This document shows positions 33,831 through 42,447 of a stretch of DNA of 52,940 bases, one piece after another (the first letter of the stretch is position 1; every line of letters begins with the position of its first letter). Source of the DNA: Bacteroidales bacterium. Lineage in GTDB: Bacteria; Bacteroidota; Bacteroidia; Bacteroidales; UBA932. The stretch lies in assembly GCA_017617475.1 (NCBI GenBank), contig JAFZWC010000037.1, forward strand, positions 1-52,940. The letters run 5' to 3'. Made by a program: the position numbers and the translations under genes. The notes beneath the pieces are model-generated. The model was not told where the DNA came from. It ran no database searches and saw only the letters and a program-made list of their open reading frames with translations.

Positions 33831-36814
33831 AAGTATTTTGCTGTAAAGGTTTTACCCTGCTTCTTCAGGTCTTCGGGCGTTCCGGCGAATACCACTTCCC
33901 CGCCCCGGTCTCCGGCATCGGGCCCCAGGTCAATGACCCAGTCCGCACTGCGGATCACATCCACGTTGTGCTCTACCACAATTACAGTATGTCCCTTGCC
34001 AATTAGCACGTCAAAGGCCTTCAGGAGCTTCTCCACATCGTAAAAATGCAGACCCGTGGTGGGCTCGTCAAAGATGAAGAGGATACGCTCCCGGCCTCCG
34101 GCAGCCAGCGACAGGAAGTACGCCAGCTTGATGCGCTGGCTTTCGCCTCCGCTGAGCGTGCTGGACGGCTGGCCCAGCTTGATATAGCCCAGGCCCACGT
34201 CCACCAGCGGCTGCAGCTTCACGGCAATGTTCCGGGCTGCCTCGTCCTTCTGTGCGCCGAAGAAGGCGATGGCCTGCTCCACGCTCAGGTTCAGGATATC
34301 GTCTACATTAAGTCCCTGATAGCGGACTTCCAGGATATCGGGCTTGAAGCGCTTTCCGCCGCAGCTCTCGCATACCATGGTGACATCGGCCATGAACTGC
34401 ATGCCTATCTTCACAAAGCCGTCGCCCTGGCATTCCGGGCACCGGCCTCCCTCCTGGTTGAAGGAGAAGAAGGACGGCGTATACCCGTTGATGCGGGCGT
34501 ACTGCTGGTCGGAAAGGAGCTTGCGGATGTCGTCGTACACCTTCAGATAGGTGACGGCGTTGGAACGGGAACTCTTGCCGATGGGATTCTGGTCCACGTA
34601 CTCCACGCGGGTGATGCGGCTGAGGTCGCCGGCCAGGCCCTTGAAGGTGCCCGGAAGGTCGCCCGTCTCGTTGATGCGCCGGTGCAGCGCCGGGTACAGG
34701 ATGTCTCCCACCAGCGAGCTCTTGCCGCTGCCGGACACGCCGGACACCACGGTGAACACGTTCAGCGGGAACTGCACGTCAATGTCCTTGAGATTGTTCT
34801 GCATGGCCCCCTGCACGGTAATGCTGTACCGCCAGGGATTCTTTTCCCGAACGTAAGGCTTCCGGATGCCGGCAAGGTACTGGAGGGTAAGAGATTTCTC
34901 GACTTCGCTCGAAATGACAGGTGCACCTTGGAACACCACCTCTCCCCCATTCAAACCCGCGCGGGGGCCCAGGTCTATCAGGCAGTCGGCCGCCCGGATA
35001 ATTTCAGGGTCGTGCTCTACCACCACCACGGTGTTGCCGATGTCCCGCAGGCGCTTCAAAACGGCAATGAGCCGCTCTGTATCACGGGGATGCAGGCCGA
35101 TGGAAGGCTCGTCCAGGATGTACATGGACCCCACCAGCGAACTGCCCAGCGCCGTCACCAGATTCACCCGCTGGCTCTCGCCGCCACTGAGCGTATTCAT
35201 GGCCCGGCTCAGCGTCAGGTACCCCAACCCCACGTCCTGGATGCACTGAAGACGGTATACGATTTCTTCGATGGTCTTTCCAGCAATAGCCCGCTCATTC
35301 TCTGTAAAATAAGATTCTCTCGCTTCGCTCGGAATGACACTTGTCATACCGAGGCCCGCAGGGCCGAGTGTATCTCCGAACCATTTCAGCAACTCCTCCA
35401 CGGTCATACTCAGGAGGTCGTGGATGGTCTTTCCGGCCACCTTTACGTACAGGGCTTCCTTGCGCAGGCGGCTGCCGCCGCAGGCGTGGCAGGTGGTGCG
35501 GCCGCTGTAGCGGCTCAACATGTATTTGTACTGGATTTTGTATCGGTTGCTCTCGACCCACTCAAAGAACTGGTCCAGTCCGCAGAAGGCATTGGGGTCT
35601 TCATAGTCCCCCCTGTGCGTCCATATCACGCGCTTCTGCTCCTCGGTGAGTTTGGCATAGGGTTCAAAGATGGGAATATCCAGCGCCTCAGCATTCTTGA
35701 TGAGCTGATCCTTGAACCAACTCATCTTGTCTCCCCTCCAGCAGGCTATGGCCCCGTCGTAGATGCTCTTGGTCTTGTCCGGCACCACCAGATCTTCGCT
35801 GATGCCCACAATCTTCCCCAGCCCACCGCACACCGGGCATGCCCCCAACGGACTGTTAAAACTGAACAGATACTCATCCGGCTTCCGGAACACGATTCCG
35901 TCCCGTTCAAACCTGGAGCAGAAGCGCCGAAGTCCCAATGAGGTTGCCCTTCCCGGAGCATCGGCCCCATTCATAGCGGAGGAAGCGCTTTCCGGAGCAT
36001 CGGCCCTCTTTTTAGCGGAGGGAAGCGCTTCCTCCGCATGATGGACTGGGGATTCGGGAGCCTCTGCCCCTTCCGACGGCTTTTCCCATAGCGCCATATC
36101 TCCGTCGCCTTTGTCAAAGGCCGACTGGATGGAAGAATTCAGGCGGGCGCGCATGTCTTCGTCCAGGGTGCCGGACGTCTTTACGCGGTCCACCAGGAGC
36201 ATGAGGCCGGCGGGATACTTCCCGTCCATTTTCATCACGTCCTCAATCTGGAGAACAGTGCCGTCGGCAGGCTGGAACAGGCGGCCGAAACCCTCTTCCT
36301 TGAGGGCCAGCATCAGTTCCACCTTGTCCTCGCGGGCATCCCAGCGCAAATCGGCCAGGATATACAGGGCGTGGGGTTTTCCGTCGTCAATGGCGGCCAT
36401 CACATCCTTTACCGTATGGGCTTTCACCTCTTCTCCGCTTACCGGGGAATACGTGCGGCCGATGCGCGCAAACAGCAGGCGCAGGTAATCGTATATTTCG
36501 GTGGTAGTGGCCACCGTGGAGCGCGGGTTCTTGATATTCACCTTCTGCTCTATGGCAATGGCCGGCGGGATGCCGTCGATGGCCTCCACGTCGGGTTTTG
36601 CCATGCGGCCCAGGAACTGACGGGCATAGGACGAGAGACTCTCGGCAAAGCGGCGCTGCCCTTCGGCAAACAGGGTGTCGAAGGCCAGGGAGCTCTTTCC
36701 GCTGCCGGAGACGCCGGTAACCACCACCAGGCGATTCCGGGGAATCTCCACCGTAATGTCCTTGAGGTTGTTCACCCGGGCGTGCCGGATCACTATGTTT
36801 CCTTCGGCCGGCAT
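33827..36814 (-). CDS. uvrA: Excinuclease ABC subunit A
   Basis: A 995-residue DNA-damage sensor with two ABC ATPase modules. The first Walker A is GVSGSGKSS (K40), the second GVSGSGKSS near residue 698; both signatures (TLSGGESQR) and zinc modules ([27 protein letters not shown]) are visible. The start is the ATG inside the upstream stop codon (TAATG); a 25-codon upstream extension is spurious. Three stretches foreign to UvrA are spliced in without frameshift: a tandem-repeat Ala/Pro linker (about residues 249-287), a double palindrome (about 480-501) and a single palindrome (about 632-641). All lie at surface positions between conserved blocks. Confidence 0.95.
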   Translation of the reverse strand: MPAEGNIVIRHARVNNLKDITVEIPRNRLVVVTGVSGSGKSSLAFDTLFAEGQRRFAESLSSYARQFLGRMAKPDVEAIDGIPPAIAIEQKVNIKNPRSTVATTTEIYDYLRLLFARIGRTYSPVSGEEVKAHTVKDVMAAIDDGKPHALYILADLRWDAREDKVELMLALKEEGFGRLFQPADGTVLQIEDVMKMDGKYPAGLMLLVDRVKTSGTLDEDMRARLNSSIQSAFDKGDGDMALWEKPSEGAEAPESPVHHAEEALPSAKKRADAPESASSAMNGADAPGRATSLGLRRFCSRFERDGIVFRKPDEYLFSFNSPLGACPVCGGLGKIVGISEDLVVPDKTKSIYDGAIACWRGDKMSWFKDQLIKNAEALDIPIFEPYAKLTEEQKRVIWTHRGDYEDPNAFCGLDQFFEWVESNRYKIQYKYMLSRYSGRTTCHACGGSRLRKEALYVKVAGKTIHDLLSMTVEELLKWFGDTLGPAGLGMTSVIPSEARESYFTENERAIAGKTIEEIVYRLQCIQDVGLGYLTLSRAMNTLSGGESQRVNLVTALGSSLVGSMYILDEPSIGLHPRDTERLIAVLKRLRDIGNTVVVVEHDPEIIRAADCLIDLGPRAGLNGGEVVFQGAPVISSEVEKSLTLQYLAGIRKPYVREKNPWRYSITVQGAMQNNLKDIDVQFPLNVFTVVSGVSGSGKSSLVGDILYPALHRRINETGDLPGTFKGLAGDLSRITRVEYVDQNPIGKSSRSNAVTYLKVYDDIRKLLSDQQYARINGYTPSFFSFNQEGGRCPECQGDGFVKIGMQFMADVTMVCESCGGKRFKPDILEVRYQGLNVDDILNLSVEQAIAFFGAQKDEAARNIAVKLQPLVDVGLGYIKLGQPSSTLSGGESQRIKLAYFLSLAAGGRERILFIFDEPTTGLHFYDVEKLLKAFDVLIGKGHTVIVVEHNVDVIRSADWVIDLGPDAGDRGGEVVFAGTPEDLKKQGKTFTAKYL
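34891..34920. repeat. Palindromic element in uvrA, single copy
   Basis: GAGATTTCTCGACTTCGCTC followed by GAAATGACAG. Read on the minus strand it encodes [10 protein letters not shown]. It sits where UvrA proteins normally have the GGEVVxxGTPEE linker before QYL.G. Confidence 0.75.
35312..35375. repeat. Head-to-head pair of palindromic elements in uvrA
   Basis: One element opens AGATTCTCTCG and closes GGAATGACA (35312-35339). Two bases later a second opens TGTCATACCGAGG and closes GAGTGTATCT (35342-35375). The ATGACA / TGTCAT ends face each other, so the 64-bp unit is itself an inverted repeat with AGAT..ATCT outer ends. On the minus strand it encodes [20 protein letters not shown]. Confidence 0.75.
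35953..36069. repeat. Tandem repeats encoding an Ala/Pro linker in uvrA
   Basis: CCGGAGCATCGGCCC occurs at 35953-35967 and again at 35992-36006 (39-bp period), each followed by a version of AGCGGAGGAAGCGCT. A degenerate third core, CGGGAGCCTCTGCCC, lies at 36055-36069. The encoded stretch repeats the pattern A-[DE]-A-P. Confidence 0.75.
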
Positions 36815-37458
36815 TATTCTTCTGGTACTTTTTCTAACAGTTCGGCAGGAATGTACGAGGATGCCACGGCTATGACGCCCTCTATGCACACCAGCAGACG
36901 ACGGTCTTTTTTGATGCGCCGGATGTAGCCTTCGGCCCCTTTGAGCGGGCCTCCGGTCACGCGTACGCGGTCGCCTTTTTTGTATCGGGTTATTTCATCG
37001 TCCGCGAAGAAATCCAGGCCGCTGAGGCCCGACTCGGTAACCAGGCGGAACGAAGTCATCTGAGCTTCGGGGATGGTGGCGAATTCCTTGAAATCGGCCT
37101 TTTTATAGATGAAGCCCAGGGGCCTGTCGCCGGGAGCATCTTCTGTCAGGCGCCGGTCCACTTCCTTGATTTGCTGGGCGTTGGCTTTAACAAAGATGAG
37201 GGAGTTTACCAGGGGCTTGCGTTCATAGATTACGGGACCTTCCTGGATGTAGCGGCTGTCCGGCCTGTGGTTCAGGTCCACCGAGGCCAGCTTGCGGGCG
37301 GCGGCCATGTGTTCGGCCCCCTTGAGCTGCACCTTCCGCACCGCCAGGTAGGTATCCAGGCCCATGTCGCACAGGATGTCCTCCATCTTGAATACCTTGT
37401 TGAAGAACACCTTGACGGCATACCAATGATCCCTGATTTCCTGTTCGCCCTTTTCCAT
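36814..37458 (-). CDS. UpxY-like NusG-paralogue antiterminator
   Basis: A 214-residue protein with an N-terminal NGN domain ([19 protein letters not shown], residues 10-28) and a C-terminal KOW domain ([19 protein letters not shown]). This is the layout of NusG paralogues such as Bacteroides UpxY, which bind RNA polymerase early and prevent termination in the operon they head. I start at 37458 because the promoter's -7 box ends only about 20 nt upstream; an 11-codon longer frame would overlap the box. Its stop is shared with the uvrA start (TAATG). Being first in the operon suggests action in cis on uvrA and the glycan genes. Confidence 0.82.
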   Translation of the reverse strand: MEKGEQEIRDHWYAVKVFFNKVFKMEDILCDMGLDTYLAVRKVQLKGAEHMAAARKLASVDLNHRPDSRYIQEGPVIYERKPLVNSLIFVKANAQQIKEVDRRLTEDAPGDRPLGFIYKKADFKEFATIPEAQMTSFRLVTESGLSGLDFFADDEITRYKKGDRVRVTGGPLKGAEGYIRRIKKDRRLLVCIEGVIAVASSYIPAELLEKVPEE

Positions 37459-37480
37459 TCGGCTTCCTATAGAAAGTAAG

Positions 37481-37512
37481 CAAAGGTACAACTATTTTCG
37501 GGATCCCGCAAA
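37481..37512 (-). promoter_or_regulatory. Promoter of the upxY-uvrA-rfb operon
   Basis: On the minus strand: TTTG (37509-37512), exactly 20 nt, and TACCTTTG (37481-37488). Both boxes match the consensus perfectly. The CATTTTG repeats begin only a few bases upstream. Confidence 0.8.
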
Positions 37513-37515
37513 TAC

Positions 37516-37568
37516 GCCATTTTGACAGTATTATTTGCCATTTTGACAGGACAATCTGTCATTTTGTC
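37516..37568. promoter_or_regulatory. Three CATTTTG repeats at 21-bp period (putative operator)
   Basis: CATTTTG occurs at 37518, 37539 and 37560, exactly 21 bp apart. The first two share GCCATTTTGACAG in full. Between the second and third lies TGACAG-N6-CTGTCA (37544-37561), an inverted repeat. The array sits between the divergent upxY-like and hsp20 genes, immediately upstream of the upxY -33 box. Confidence 0.65.
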
Positions 37569-37571
37569 TAC

Positions 37572-37636
37572 CTTTTGAACAATTTCAGGCATTGGCCCCG
37601 CGTTTGCCATATCCTCTGTCGAACGCGGTTCAAAAG
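37572..37636 (+). promoter_or_regulatory. Inverted repeats in the hsp20 upstream region
   Basis: CTTTTGAAC (37572-37580) and GTTCAAAAG (37628-37636) are perfect complements. CCGCGTT (37598-37604) and AACGCGG (37622-37628) pair inside them. If transcribed they would form a stem with a left-side bulge upstream of hsp20. No clear TAnnTTTG box for hsp20 is seen. Confidence 0.35.
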
Positions 37637-37688
37637 CCCGTTCGGAACAAAAGAAGTTAAACATAAAAACTGATAGGAGATTAATACC

Positions 37689-38117
37689 ATGTTACCCGCC
37701 AGAAGAAACAACCAAGTTTGGGTTCCGGATCTGTTCAACGATTTCTTTGACAACAGCTGGATGGAGCGTCCGAAGGCCACCTGCCCCGCCATCAACGTAT
37801 TAGAAACCCCCGACCAGTACCAGTTGGAACTGGCCGCCCCCGGAATGACCAAGGCCGATTTTGACATCCATCTGGATGAAGAAGGAGACCTTGTGATCAA
37901 GATGGAGAAGAAGCAGGACGCCAATGAGCAGAAGAAGGGCCACTATGTGCGCCGCGAGTTCTCTTACACCAAGTTCCAGCAGACCATGCTCCTGCCCGAA
38001 GATACTGACCGCGAGGCCATTGCCGCTAAGGTAGAAAATGGCGTGCTCCTGGTGAACATCCCCAAGCTCAAGAAGGTGGAAGTCGAGAAAGCCAAAAAGC
38101 AGATTACCATAGAGTAA
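37689..38117 (+). CDS. Hsp20/alpha-crystallin small heat-shock protein
   Basis: A 142-residue ATP-independent chaperone that holds unfolding proteins. A short N-terminal arm (VPDLFNDFFD) precedes the alpha-crystallin domain (about 35-132): YQLELAAPGMTKADFDI, EFSYTKFQQTMLLPEDTD and the ENGVLLVNIPKLKK end, with a final ITIE serving as the C-terminal I-x-I motif. An AGGAG lies 9 nt before the ATG (37675-37679), unusual for the phylum. Its 3' end overlaps the convergent GH106 gene by 14 bp. Confidence 0.93.
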   Translation: MLPARRNNQVWVPDLFNDFFDNSWMERPKATCPAINVLETPDQYQLELAAPGMTKADFDIHLDEEGDLVIKMEKKQDANEQKKGHYVRREFSYTKFQQTMLLPEDTDREAIAAKVENGVLLVNIPKLKKVEVEKAKKQITIE

Positions 38118-41100
38118 TCGTTACCGGACCCAGAAGGCCGGACGGCAGCAGCCTGTCCCCCGCCTCATAGAACCGCCGAATCCGTGTTACGGGTTCGGCA
38201 TTTTTTTGCCGGTCCCCTATCATGCGGTTCACCCACAGGTTGGTAACGTTCACTTCCAGCTTGTTGTCGCCTTCCTTCAAGAAAGGAAGGATATCGGCCG
38301 ATACGAAAGGCGCGCGCCACAGGACGCCGGCCGGGTGGCCGTTCACTATGAGCTCCGCCATCACGTTCACCTCCCCCAGGTCTATCCAGGCCTGGCCCAG
38401 CCCATCCAGGCTGTCCATATTGAAATGGGTGGTGTAATGCGCCGTGCCGGAGAAATACTTAACCACAGGGTCGCTGTTGGACGTCCAGTCGTTCAGCACC
38501 GAGAAAGTCTCCATGGCACGTTCTCCGCCTTTCTGCACAAACTCCACGTCCCAGTAGCGGTCCAGAACCTGCGTCTTTTTCACCGCTCCGGGAGCCTTGG
38601 GGGCCGGAACGCCCAGCGGAGTTTCCGTGAGCACGTAGAACATGGCATCGCCGGGAGCCAGGGAATATGGCACAGCCGTATAACCGCCGCCCGCATCAGA
38701 GCAATCCAGGGCAGTCGCCTCCCCCGTTTCGGGATTGAAGAGGGCCGCATGGCTGGCCTGCGTGCGGAATTTCACCGTTCCGGCCTGCTTCTGCCCGGTA
38801 AAGTTCCTGAGCCAGTAAATATCGGCCTTGCCGGGGACTTCACGGTGCACGAACTGGATGCCCACCAGGGTGGTCTCATATCCCCGTTCATTGACAGGGA
38901 TGGCCGACGAAGCGTCTCCGTACATCCGCGTGGGGACGGCCCCTTCCGGGAAAACCACATCGGCCGTCAGGGTCTCGGGGAAAACTTCATCCTCTCCTAT
39001 AACCCTCACTCCGGCGGCGCGGAATTCCGCAATCCGGCTTTGCAGATCGGCCGATGTCACTTTGGCGGTACGCCCCATCATGAGAACGGCGTACTTCTGG
39101 CCACTGTCGGTGACCAGGCACCCGTCCTGTACCCGAACCCGGTTCAGCAGCACATCCGGGCTGGCGTAATCGAAGTTGAAGCCGAAAGGAATCCTGGGCA
39201 GGAAGCGGAAGGATTCTCCCCCGTAGACGGCCGTGGCATTGGTGTCCTCGCCGTAGAAGACTAGGATGTCGGCCACATTGCGGCCTGCCTGCATCATCTG
39301 GCAGCTGCGGGCCAGGTAATCGGTCCAGACCTTGGCATAGGAAGCCCAGGTCTCGTTTCTGTGGAACCACTGGCCATATTTGAAGAGCCCCAGGCCCGGG
39401 AGGAAATCGTCCGAGGGCTGCGAGGCCGAATCGTGCACGACGAAGCGGTTCAGGCCGCTGGCCAGGGCCATATCGGCCACCGGCTTGATATTCTCCGGAT
39501 AATAGGTATAGGCCTTTTTATTGTCGCCCGACACGGTGAAAGATTCCGCGGCGGCAATATTCTGTCCATAGATATGGGCCACCGACGCGCTTTCCCGGAT
39601 GTCCGAAATGGAGGCCGGGAGCATGGAACCCGAAGGGCTGTCCGTCATCCAGATGGCCGCCATGGGAACCGAAGCGGCCCGCTTGGCATCCATTCCGTCG
39701 CCCACGAAGGCCCTTCCGGACTCGTGCGACTCAATGTAGGTTCCCTTCATGCCGTATTCCGCCACATACTCGCCGATACGCGCGTAGTTTTCCGTAAACA
39801 GCTCTCCCAGCGTCTTGCGCCAGTCCTGGAGAAAACGCTCGCTCTTCTGGGCATCGCCTATGATTTCCCCGGCCAGGACGGGCATCCAGGGGATGAGGTC
39901 ATAGCCCCTCCGGCGCTTGAATTCTTCCGGCAGGGAGGGCGACCAGGTTTCCGACTTGGCCTCGTAACTGTCTACCAGCAGGTGGGTGATACCCCTGGGG
40001 CCCAGCATTCCGCCCGCCGCATCCTTATACATATCCAGATAGGTGTGGAAATAGCGGCTCCAGGCGCCCTTGTCCAGTTTATCCACTTCCAGCCCGGTGG
40101 CATTGGGCGAGGCGGGATGGTTCATCTTGCCGGTGAGCGAGGCCCCGAAGCGGTAGATTCTCCACTTCCCCTCGGGCAGGCGGCAGACAAGCCGGCCGTC
40201 CGGGGACATCTGACCGGTGAGAATGACAACTTCTTCGGCCCTGATGCATTTTTCGTTGTCGATGGGTGCTGTGGGGAAGCGGTTGAAGTCGTACGGGAAG
40301 CAGTAGCCCGCCTTTTCTTCAAACATTTCTATCTTTCGCACGCCGTAGAGCTGCATATCCTCAACGCCAGCTCCCGTTAGCCTGAAATACCTGGCCCGGG
40401 TGGGCGGGATGTTCATGGTAACATACTCGAAGGGAGATTTCCGAATTCGGCACACCTGCTTCCAGCTTTTGCCGTCGGTGCTGCTTTGCAGCTGGACATC
40501 GGTATAGATTTCCCCTTCCCGGGGCCGGAATCCGCTTTGCCGCCCCTTCACAGTAAGGGACTTGATCAGGCGGGGACGCGGGAAGCTTACCGTGACCGAG
40601 GCTTCCTCCCGGCTCACATCGGCCCCCATCTGGTCCATGCTCATGTCCCCTTCCGGCAGTTTGACGGCCACCACAGCCACGTCATAGCCATAATCATCCA
40701 CGGAAACATGTTCCGGAGCATAAGGGACGTCTTTGTACTGCCCCGTAATCTTGCTGAGTTCCGGGAGCACAAGATCTATGTCTCCGCCCCGGACATCCAC
40801 GGTTTGCCACTCCAGCTTTTTCATTGCGTCTTCCGGCGACACCCAGGGGCCGCCCGTGCTGCTCCAGCCCGGAGCACTGGCCACGGTCACCTCCATCCCC
40901 AGCGAATCGGCCAGGGCAATGGCATAACGGAAAGCCTCTTTCCAGCTGTCCGTCAGATAGGGCCTTTTGAAGGGCGCCGCCTTGGGCATGTTCACTCCCC
41001 CGGCATCGAACTGGTGAAAGCCCGCAATGCCGGCGCTGTCCATCCACAGGAGGTCTTTCCGGATGCCTTCCAGGCTAACCTCCCCGTCCATCCAATGCCA

Positions 41101-41217
41101 CCAGACATAAGGCCGGGCCGCGCGGGACGGGTTTTGGAACGCCTGAACCAGGCTGTCAGGGCCTTCTGCCGGAGAAGCGGCCGAAAAGAGCAACGAAAGA
41201 AGAAGAGACGCAATCAT
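38104..41217 (-). CDS. GH106-like alpha-L-rhamnosidase
   Basis: A 1037-residue exported glycosidase with an N-terminal signal peptide (IASLLLSLLFSAASPAEG). The PYVWWHWMDGEVSLEGIRKD opening (about 36-55), AGIAGFHQFDAGGVNM and the later LLVDSYEAKSETWSPSL and GTYIESHESGRAF segments match GH106 enzymes, which hydrolyse alpha-L-rhamnosides in pectin, flavonoid or bacterial glycans. A C-terminal beta domain of the GH2 sugar-binding type (ILPFLKEGDNKLEVNVTNLW) is also present. It lies 4 bp after the MFS gene, with which it shares a promoter. Confidence 0.87.
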   Translation of the reverse strand: MIASLLLSLLFSAASPAEGPDSLVQAFQNPSRAARPYVWWHWMDGEVSLEGIRKDLLWMDSAGIAGFHQFDAGGVNMPKAAPFKRPYLTDSWKEAFRYAIALADSLGMEVTVASAPGWSSTGGPWVSPEDAMKKLEWQTVDVRGGDIDLVLPELSKITGQYKDVPYAPEHVSVDDYGYDVAVVAVKLPEGDMSMDQMGADVSREEASVTVSFPRPRLIKSLTVKGRQSGFRPREGEIYTDVQLQSSTDGKSWKQVCRIRKSPFEYVTMNIPPTRARYFRLTGAGVEDMQLYGVRKIEMFEEKAGYCFPYDFNRFPTAPIDNEKCIRAEEVVILTGQMSPDGRLVCRLPEGKWRIYRFGASLTGKMNHPASPNATGLEVDKLDKGAWSRYFHTYLDMYKDAAGGMLGPRGITHLLVDSYEAKSETWSPSLPEEFKRRRGYDLIPWMPVLAGEIIGDAQKSERFLQDWRKTLGELFTENYARIGEYVAEYGMKGTYIESHESGRAFVGDGMDAKRAASVPMAAIWMTDSPSGSMLPASISDIRESASVAHIYGQNIAAAESFTVSGDNKKAYTYYPENIKPVADMALASGLNRFVVHDSASQPSDDFLPGLGLFKYGQWFHRNETWASYAKVWTDYLARSCQMMQAGRNVADILVFYGEDTNATAVYGGESFRFLPRIPFGFNFDYASPDVLLNRVRVQDGCLVTDSGQKYAVLMMGRTAKVTSADLQSRIAEFRAAGVRVIGEDEVFPETLTADVVFPEGAVPTRMYGDASSAIPVNERGYETTLVGIQFVHREVPGKADIYWLRNFTGQKQAGTVKFRTQASHAALFNPETGEATALDCSDAGGGYTAVPYSLAPGDAMFYVLTETPLGVPAPKAPGAVKKTQVLDRYWDVEFVQKGGERAMETFSVLNDWTSNSDPVVKYFSGTAHYTTHFNMDSLDGLGQAWIDLGEVNVMAELIVNGHPAGVLWRAPFVSADILPFLKEGDNKLEVNVTNLWVNRMIGDRQKNAEPVTRIRRFYEAGDRLLPSGLLGPVTITLW

Positions 41218-41221
41218 GGCG

Positions 41222-42373
41222 TTACTTGAGCATCTTGGTGAAATAGTAGAAGAGATAGATTACGCCGATGAACATTACGGCAACGGCACCGGCCTGCCCC
41301 ACGGCATCGGAAGCAAAGCCCATCAGAAGCGGGAACACCGTACCGCCAAACAGGCCCATAATCATGAGCCCGGACACTTCATTCTGCTTCTCGGGAACGG
41401 CCAGCAGGGCCTGGGAGAAGACCAGGGAGAAGATATTGGAATTGCCGAAGCCCACCAGGGCGATGGCAACATAGAGCATCAGTTTGGTTGTGCCGAAGAA
41501 CAGGCCACACATGGACACGGCCAGGAAAATGACACTGACCAGGAAGAATTTCCGGTTGTTGAACCGGGCCAGGATAAACGAGCCCAGCAGGCTGCCCACG
41601 GTACGGAAAATAAAGTAGAGACTGGTAGCGAAACCGGCCTCGGTGAGGGTCATCCCCACCCTTTCCATCAGCAGCTTGGGGGCCGTGGTGTTGGTGCCCA
41701 CGTCAATGCCCACGTGGCAGATGATGCCCAGGAAAGACAGCAGGATAATGGGCTTGCCCAGCAGCTTGAAGCATTCCACAAAGGAAGAGGCCTTGTCGGC
41801 CACCTTTTCCCTCTGGATGGGCGTCACCAGAAGAAGCAGCGATGCCGCCAGGCCGATGATGCCATATACCGGGAACAGGACCCGCCAGCCCAGGCCGAAG
41901 GAAGGCATGGCCGCCGTAGCGCCCCACATGGCAATATACGGCGCCAGGAAGGAAGCGATGGCCTTGATAAACTGGCCGAAGGTCATGGTACTGGCCAGCT
42001 TTTCACCATTTATTACATTGGCAATGAGCGGATTAAGCGACGTTTGCATAAGGGCGTTGCCAATGCCCAGCAGGGAGAAACTCACCAGCATGAGGCCGTA
42101 GGTTTCGCCGAACAGGGGCAGCACCAGGGAGGCCACGGTGACCACCAGCGAAAGCAGCACGGTCTTCTTCCGGCCTATCTTGTTCATAAGCATCCCCGTA
42201 GGAACGGAGAAGAAAAGGAACCAGAAAAAGACCAGCGAGGGGAAGATATTGGCGGCCGAGTCGCTCAGCCCCAGATCGTTTTGAACATAATTGGAGGCGA
42301 TGCCCACGAGATCCACGAACCCCATGGCGAAGAAGCAGAGCATCACCGGAATAAGCTGCAGTTTCTTGTTCAT
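41222..42373 (-). CDS. MFS transporter, probably for a sugar
   Basis: A 383-residue polytopic protein with about 12 hydrophobic segments. The loop between helices 2 and 3 reads GMLMNKIGRKKTVLL, the MFS signature. Overall style (short N-terminus, FAMGFVDLVGIASNYVQNDL) resembles the fucose/hexose permease-like group common in Bacteroidetes. Its direct coupling to the GH106 gene suggests uptake of the released rhamnose or the remaining sugar. It is transcribed from the promoter at 42394-42425. Confidence 0.83.
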   Translation of the reverse strand: MNKKLQLIPVMLCFFAMGFVDLVGIASNYVQNDLGLSDSAANIFPSLVFFWFLFFSVPTGMLMNKIGRKKTVLLSLVVTVASLVLPLFGETYGLMLVSFSLLGIGNALMQTSLNPLIANVINGEKLASTMTFGQFIKAIASFLAPYIAMWGATAAMPSFGLGWRVLFPVYGIIGLAASLLLLVTPIQREKVADKASSFVECFKLLGKPIILLSFLGIICHVGIDVGTNTTAPKLLMERVGMTLTEAGFATSLYFIFRTVGSLLGSFILARFNNRKFFLVSVIFLAVSMCGLFFGTTKLMLYVAIALVGFGNSNIFSLVFSQALLAVPEKQNEVSGLMIMGLFGGTVFPLLMGFASDAVGQAGAVAVMFIGVIYLFYYFTKMLK

Positions 42374-42393
42374 TTCAATGTGGTTTGATTCTA

Positions 42394-42425
42394 TAAAGTT
42401 AATGCGTTCTTATTATTTTCCCAAA
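42394..42425 (-). promoter_or_regulatory. Promoter of the MFS-GH106 operon
   Basis: On the minus strand TTTG (42422-42425), 20 nt, TAACTTTA (42394-42401). On the plus strand TAACTTAG (42432-42439) may be the -7 box of the divergent AraC gene, so the two transcripts start close together. Confidence 0.65.
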
Positions 42426-42447
42426 TTTTACTAACTTAGCATCCATA

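Noticed and set aside
34046..35941. Plus-strand open frame of 631 codons opposite uvrA
   Set aside because: The uvrA strand shows both ATPase modules and zinc motifs; the antisense translation has none and crosses the repeat insertions.
36815..36889. 25-codon N-terminal extension of UvrA
   Set aside because: It overlaps the upxY-like gene in another frame and has no similarity to UvrA; the ATG at 36814 begins with the family N-terminus.
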